In this document: one piece after another, positions 61,001 through 64,000 of the stretch | Position numbering within the stretch: position 1 is the stretch's first letter | How the letters are laid out: each line of letters starts with the position of its first letter | Assembly (NCBI RefSeq): GCF_022513565.1 | Contig: NZ_JAKWBE010000016.1 | Location: forward strand, 62,001-126,000 | Direction of reading: 5' to 3' | Length of the DNA stretch: 64,000 bases | From: Streptomyces gilvus | GTDB lineage: Bacteria; Actinomycetota; Actinomycetes; Streptomycetales; Streptomycetaceae | Notes under the pieces: generated by a model | Databases searched by the model: none | What the model saw: only the letters and a program-made list of their open reading frames with translations | What the model was told of the DNA's origin: nothing | Made by a program: the position numbers and the translations under genes

Positions 61001-61630
61001 ATGAGCCGCAAGCCAGTGCACCTCGCCGTCTACGACACGCTCGCCGACTGGGAGACGGGACACGCCACCGCGTACCTCGCCCGCGCCGGGTACGAGATCC
61101 GGACGGTCGGCCCGACGCGCGAGCCCGTACGGTCCATCGGAGGACTGCGCGTCCAGCCGGACCTCGCGCTGGAGGACGTACGACCCGAGGACAGCTCCCT
61201 GCTGATCCTCCCGGGCGCCGACGCCTGGGACGAGACATCAGCCGCTACCGCGGCGGGTGGCGACGACCTCGCGCCCTTCGCCCGCACGGCGCGGGAGTTC
61301 CTGGACGCGGGGACGCCGGTCGCCGCGATCTGCGGGGCCACCGCCGGTCTCGCGCGGGAGGGGCTGCTCGACGACCGCGACCACACCAGCGCGGTCTCCT
61401 TCTACCTCGCCGCGACCGGCTACCGCGGCGGCGGGCGGTACGTCGAGGCGGACGCCGTCACCGACGGGAACCTGGTCACCGCCGGACCCACCGAGCCCGT
61501 CGCCTTCGCCCGGGAGGTCTTCCGGCTGCTCGGGGTGTACGAGGGCGAGGTGCTCGACGCCTGGTACCGGCTGTACCACGACTCGGACGCCGAGGCGTTC
61601 GCCGTGCTGCAGCAGGCGGCCGCGGGGTGA
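61001..61630 (+). CDS. DJ-1/PfpI family protein
   Basis: The 209-residue protein has the class I glutamine-amidotransferase-like fold: VHLAVYDTLADWETGHATAYL, LLILPGADAWDE, and the nucleophile elbow AAICGATAGLAREG with the reactive Cys. Members act as glyoxalases, protein deglycases or stress proteins. Start ATG 61001 follows GGAGGAGGAG. It shares four bases (GTGA) with the MarR gene and lies directly behind twin palindromes, so its expression is probably controlled by that regulator. Confidence 0.88.
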   Translation: MSRKPVHLAVYDTLADWETGHATAYLARAGYEIRTVGPTREPVRSIGGLRVQPDLALEDVRPEDSSLLILPGADAWDETSAATAAGGDDLAPFARTAREFLDAGTPVAAICGATAGLAREGLLDDRDHTSAVSFYLAATGYRGGGRYVEADAVTDGNLVTAGPTEPVAFAREVFRLLGVYEGEVLDAWYRLYHDSDAEAFAVLQQAAAG

Positions 61631-62094
61631 GCCGGGAGCGACAGGACCTGCTCAGCCGCAGCGCCCTCGGGGTCTTCCGGCTCAACGGCCAGTTCCTCGG
61701 GGTGGCCGAGGAGTTGGCCAGGCCCTCCGGGCTCACCGCGGCCTGGTGGCAGGTGCTCGGCGCGGTGCTGGGGGAGCCGCTGACGGTCGCCGGGATCGCG
61801 CGCGCCATGGGCATCACGCGGCAGAGCGTGCAGCGGATCGCCGATCTGCTGGTGGAGCGCGGCCTCGCCGAGTACCGGCCCAACCCGGCCCACCGCCGCG
61901 CCAAACTCCTCGCGCCGACCGAGGAGGGGCGTGCGGCGATCCACCGGATCAACCCCGGTCACGCAGCCTTCGCGGACCGGCTCGCGGAGGCCTTCGGGGA
62001 AGCCGAGCTGGCCGAGGCCGTGCAGGCCCTTGAACGGCTGTCCAAGGTGCTGGACGAACTGGGGCCGCCCGTTACGGACGTTACGGAACCGTAG
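61627..62094 (+). CDS. MarR-family transcriptional regulator
   Basis: The 155-residue protein has a MarR winged helix: SGLTAAWWQVLGAVLGEPLT, VAGIARAMGITRQSVQRIAD and ERGLAEYRPNPAHRRAKLL (wing). Terminal helices form the dimer. It is translated with the DJ-1/PfpI gene by a four-base overlap; autorepression through 60942-60974 is likely. Start GTG 61627. Confidence 0.9.
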   Translation: MSRERQDLLSRSALGVFRLNGQFLGVAEELARPSGLTAAWWQVLGAVLGEPLTVAGIARAMGITRQSVQRIADLLVERGLAEYRPNPAHRRAKLLAPTEEGRAAIHRINPGHAAFADRLAEAFGEAELAEAVQALERLSKVLDELGPPVTDVTEP

Positions 62095-62181
62095 ACACCG
62101 CTCCGTCCTCCTCTCCCCGCACCCGCACTATCGTGGGGCTGTCGTACAGGGGCGTATCGGGGGATTTCGGGGGGACCTGCG

Positions 62182-64000
62182 ATGGAGAAGCTCGGGGCCG
62201 GGGATCCGCAGCGGATCGGGGCGTACCGGCTGCTGGCGCGGCTCGGGGCCGGCGGGATGGGGTTCGTGTACCTCGCCCGCTCGGACCGGGGGCGGACCGT
62301 CGCGGTCAAGCTGGTGCGGCGGGAGCTGGCCGCGCAGGAGGAGTTCCGGGCACGGTTCCGGCAGGAGGTGCAGGCCGCGCGGCAGGTCGGCGGGTACTGG
62401 ACGGCGCCGGTGCTGGACGCCGACACGGAGGCCGCGGTGCCGTGGGTCGCCACCGGGTACGTCGCCGGGCCGACCCTGCAGCAGGTCGTGGGGCACGACC
62501 ACGGCGCGCTGCCGGAGCGTTCGGTGCGCATCCTGGCCGCCGGGCTCGCGCAGGCCCTCAAGGACATCCACGCCGCCGGGATCGTCCACCGCGACCTCAA
62601 GCCGTCCAACGTCCTCGTCACCATCGACGGGCCCCGGGTCATCGACTTCGGCATCGCGCGGGCGCTGGAGACGGTGACGGACGGGGGGCTGACGCGGACC
62701 GGCGCGCTGGTCGGCTCGCCGGGGTTCATGGCGCCGGAACAGGTGCGCGGCGACCGGATCACCCCGGCCTGCGACGTCTTCTGCCTGGGCTCCGTGCTGG
62801 CGTACGCCGCCACGGGCGCCCTGCCCTTCGGCACCGCGAACAGCGGTGTGCACGCCCTGATGTTCCGCATCGCCCAGGAGGAACCCGACCTCGAGGGCGT
62901 GCCGGAGGGGATCGCCGACCTCGTACGCGACTGCCTGAAGAAGGACCCGGCCGCCCGCCCGACGCTGGACCAGGTCCTGGAACGCACGGGCGCCGAGGAC
63001 ACCGTCCAGGACGGCCGCTCCCGGGACCCGTGGCTGCCGAGCGCCCTGGTGGCCCAACTGGGGCGGCACGCCGTGCAGTTGCTGGACACGGAGGATCCGG
63101 AGCGGACGGCGGGGGAGGGGATCGCGACGGGGGGCGGTTCCGGCGGTTCCGGTGGTTCTGGTGGTTCCGGCTCTGGTGGGGCTGTGGGGGCCGGTGGGGC
63201 GGCGGGTTCGGCAGGGGCGGCAGGGGCCGCAGGGGCCACGGGTTCGGACGCGGCGGCAGCGGCGGGTGCGCCGGGGGACGCGGGGGCCGCGGCGTCCGGG
63301 ACGCCCGCCGGGGCGGGAGGGTCGGCGGGGCCGTTGTTCGAGAAGCGCGGGGGCTCACCCGAGCACGCCGCGGCCGCCGATGACACCTCGCGGGGGCCGG
63401 ACGCCGGTGCGGGTTCGGGTGTGGAGCCGGGGTCGGGGTCGGGTGCGGGCCGCCGGACCGGTGCCGACACTGGTCCCGGATCCGGTGCGGGTGCGCCCGT
63501 CGTTCCCCCGCCGCCCGGTCAGCCGGGCAGCGGGGCGCCGTTGAACCATCTGCCGACCGTCGTCGCGGGCCAGGGCGGTGCCCAGACGCCTCCGCCGCCG
63601 AGCCACGGCCAGACCCCGCCGCCCGGTCACCCCGCCTACGGGTACCCGCAGCAGCACCCCCAGCCGCAGCCCGGGTACGGATACCCCCAGCAGCAGGCCG
63701 CCTACGGGTACCCCCAGGCCGGTCCCTACGGGGCCCTCGGTTCCACCCCGCCATACGGTCCCGGTCCCTCCTCCTACGCCGGTCCGGTCACCGCGCCGCC
63801 CGAAGCGCCCCGCAGGAACGGCCGTTCCACCGCGCTCCTTGTCGGTGTCGCCCTCGTCGTCGCGCTCGGCGCCGGCGGCTCCGTGTACGCGCTCATGAAC
63901 GGCGGCGGCAGCGACAAGGGCGACGACAAGCCCAGCCCGGTCCCGACCACCGGCGCACCCACGAGCCCCGGCCCGACCACCACGCAACCGTCCCCGACCA
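62182..64000 (+). CDS. Membrane Ser/Thr protein kinase (3' end outside the window)
   Basis: At least 606 residues are encoded from ATG 62182. The kinase domain (about 12-280) has LGAGGMGFVYLA, catalytic Lys43 in VAVK, HRDLKPSN with the catalytic Asp near 138, DFG near 155, and GSPGFMAPEQ. It is followed by a very Gly/Ala/Ser-rich stretch (about 310-450), a Pro/Gln/Tyr-rich stretch (YGYPQQ repeats), and one membrane span (LLVGVALVVALGAGG near 552) leading to a Thr/Pro-rich extracellular part that continues past the edge. This is the PknB-like arrangement with an unknown sensor. A 16-residue GGSGGSGG-type run marks slippage-prone DNA. Confidence 0.93.
   Translation, partial: MEKLGAGDPQRIGAYRLLARLGAGGMGFVYLARSDRGRTVAVKLVRRELAAQEEFRARFRQEVQAARQVGGYWTAPVLDADTEAAVPWVATGYVAGPTLQQVVGHDHGALPERSVRILAAGLAQALKDIHAAGIVHRDLKPSNVLVTIDGPRVIDFGIARALETVTDGGLTRTGALVGSPGFMAPEQVRGDRITPACDVFCLGSVLAYAATGALPFGTANSGVHALMFRIAQEEPDLEGVPEGIADLVRDCLKKDPAARPTLDQVLERTGAEDTVQDGRSRDPWLPSALVAQLGRHAVQLLDTEDPERTAGEGIATGGGSGGSGGSGGSGSGGAVGAGGAAGSAGAAGAAGATGSDAAAAAGAPGDAGAAASGTPAGAGGSAGPLFEKRGGSPEHAAAADDTSRGPDAGAGSGVEPGSGSGAGRRTGADTGPGSGAGAPVVPPPPGQPGSGAPLNHLPTVVAGQGGAQTPPPPSHGQTPPPGHPAYGYPQQHPQPQPGYGYPQQQAAYGYPQAGPYGALGSTPPYGPGPSSYAGPVTAPPEAPRRNGRSTALLVGVALVVALGAGGSVYALMNGGGSDKGDDKPSPVPTTGAPTSPGPTTTQPSPT

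Overview
The window is chromosomal DNA from a high-GC actinomycete, almost certainly a Streptomyces. It shows strong third-position GC bias, frequent GTG starts, many leaderless starts with a TAnnnT hexamer 6-8 nt before the start codon, an HspR-type HAIR operator in front of clpB, and a housekeeping backbone (clpB, pyrE, class II fba, kynA-kynU, purA) of the kind found in the Streptomyces core. No rRNA, tRNA, CRISPR array, complete insertion sequence or phage was seen.

Layout. 0.3-8.2 kb: PPOX/F420 protein, clpB, YbjN protein, GT-C mannosyltransferase, then a truncated aminotransferase copy separated from its intact paralogue by a Phd/RelE-like toxin-antitoxin pair. 8.3-17.3 kb: His/Cys-rich membrane protein, DUF2617, membrane spermidine-synthase-like protein, a 39-bp tandem repeat block, a two-component system, a membrane-anchored SRPBCC protein, aldose epimerase, pyrE and fba. 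17.3-23.3 kb: DHA2 exporter, an 0.8-kb repeat-rich stretch holding a sliver of rdgB, DUF3151, then kynA-kynU and an alpha/beta hydrolase that probably supplies the formamidase step (tryptophan to anthranilate). 23.4-26.3 kb: a chimeric pseudogene (acyltransferase head joined to a response-regulator tail), then an intact paralogous two-component pair. 26.5-35.9 kb: P450, ABC exporter with a divergent GbsR/MarR regulator, Uma2 protein, a degenerate diacylglycerol-kinase-like protein divergent from purA, and a Tat-exported 5'-nucleotidase.

36.0-48.7 kb (minus strand) is the most striking part: a four-gene operon encoding a secreted seven-bladed FG-GAP propeller, a secreted DNRLRE/LamG protein, a 2303-residue RHS protein with a HINT autoprocessing domain and a small C-terminal toxin tip, and an overlapping small gene that should be the immunity protein. 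The tip has an ADP-ribosyltransferase-like layout and the immunity protein a macro-domain-like layout; both are inferences from reading the sequence. About 2-5 kb beyond the operon promoter lies a plus-strand collection of orphan immunity-type genes (a possible SUKH-3 remnant, Imm26-like, one unknown, Imm53) together with a HigBA-like toxin-antitoxin module, so 36-54 kb reads as an inter-strain conflict region.

54.0-64.0 kb: NmrA-like oxidoreductase, two conserved hypotheticals, a GT2/multi-membrane-span fusion protein, a GntR regulator, a class III aminotransferase with a duplicated start region, a DJ-1/PfpI-MarR pair with twin palindromic operators, and the 5' part of a membrane Ser/Thr kinase gene that runs off the window.

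A recurrent theme is short tandem duplication at gene ends (39-bp units after the spermidine synthase, 14-bp units at a hydrolase stop codon, 33-bp units at an aminotransferase start, 25- and 114-bp units after the DHA2 exporter).
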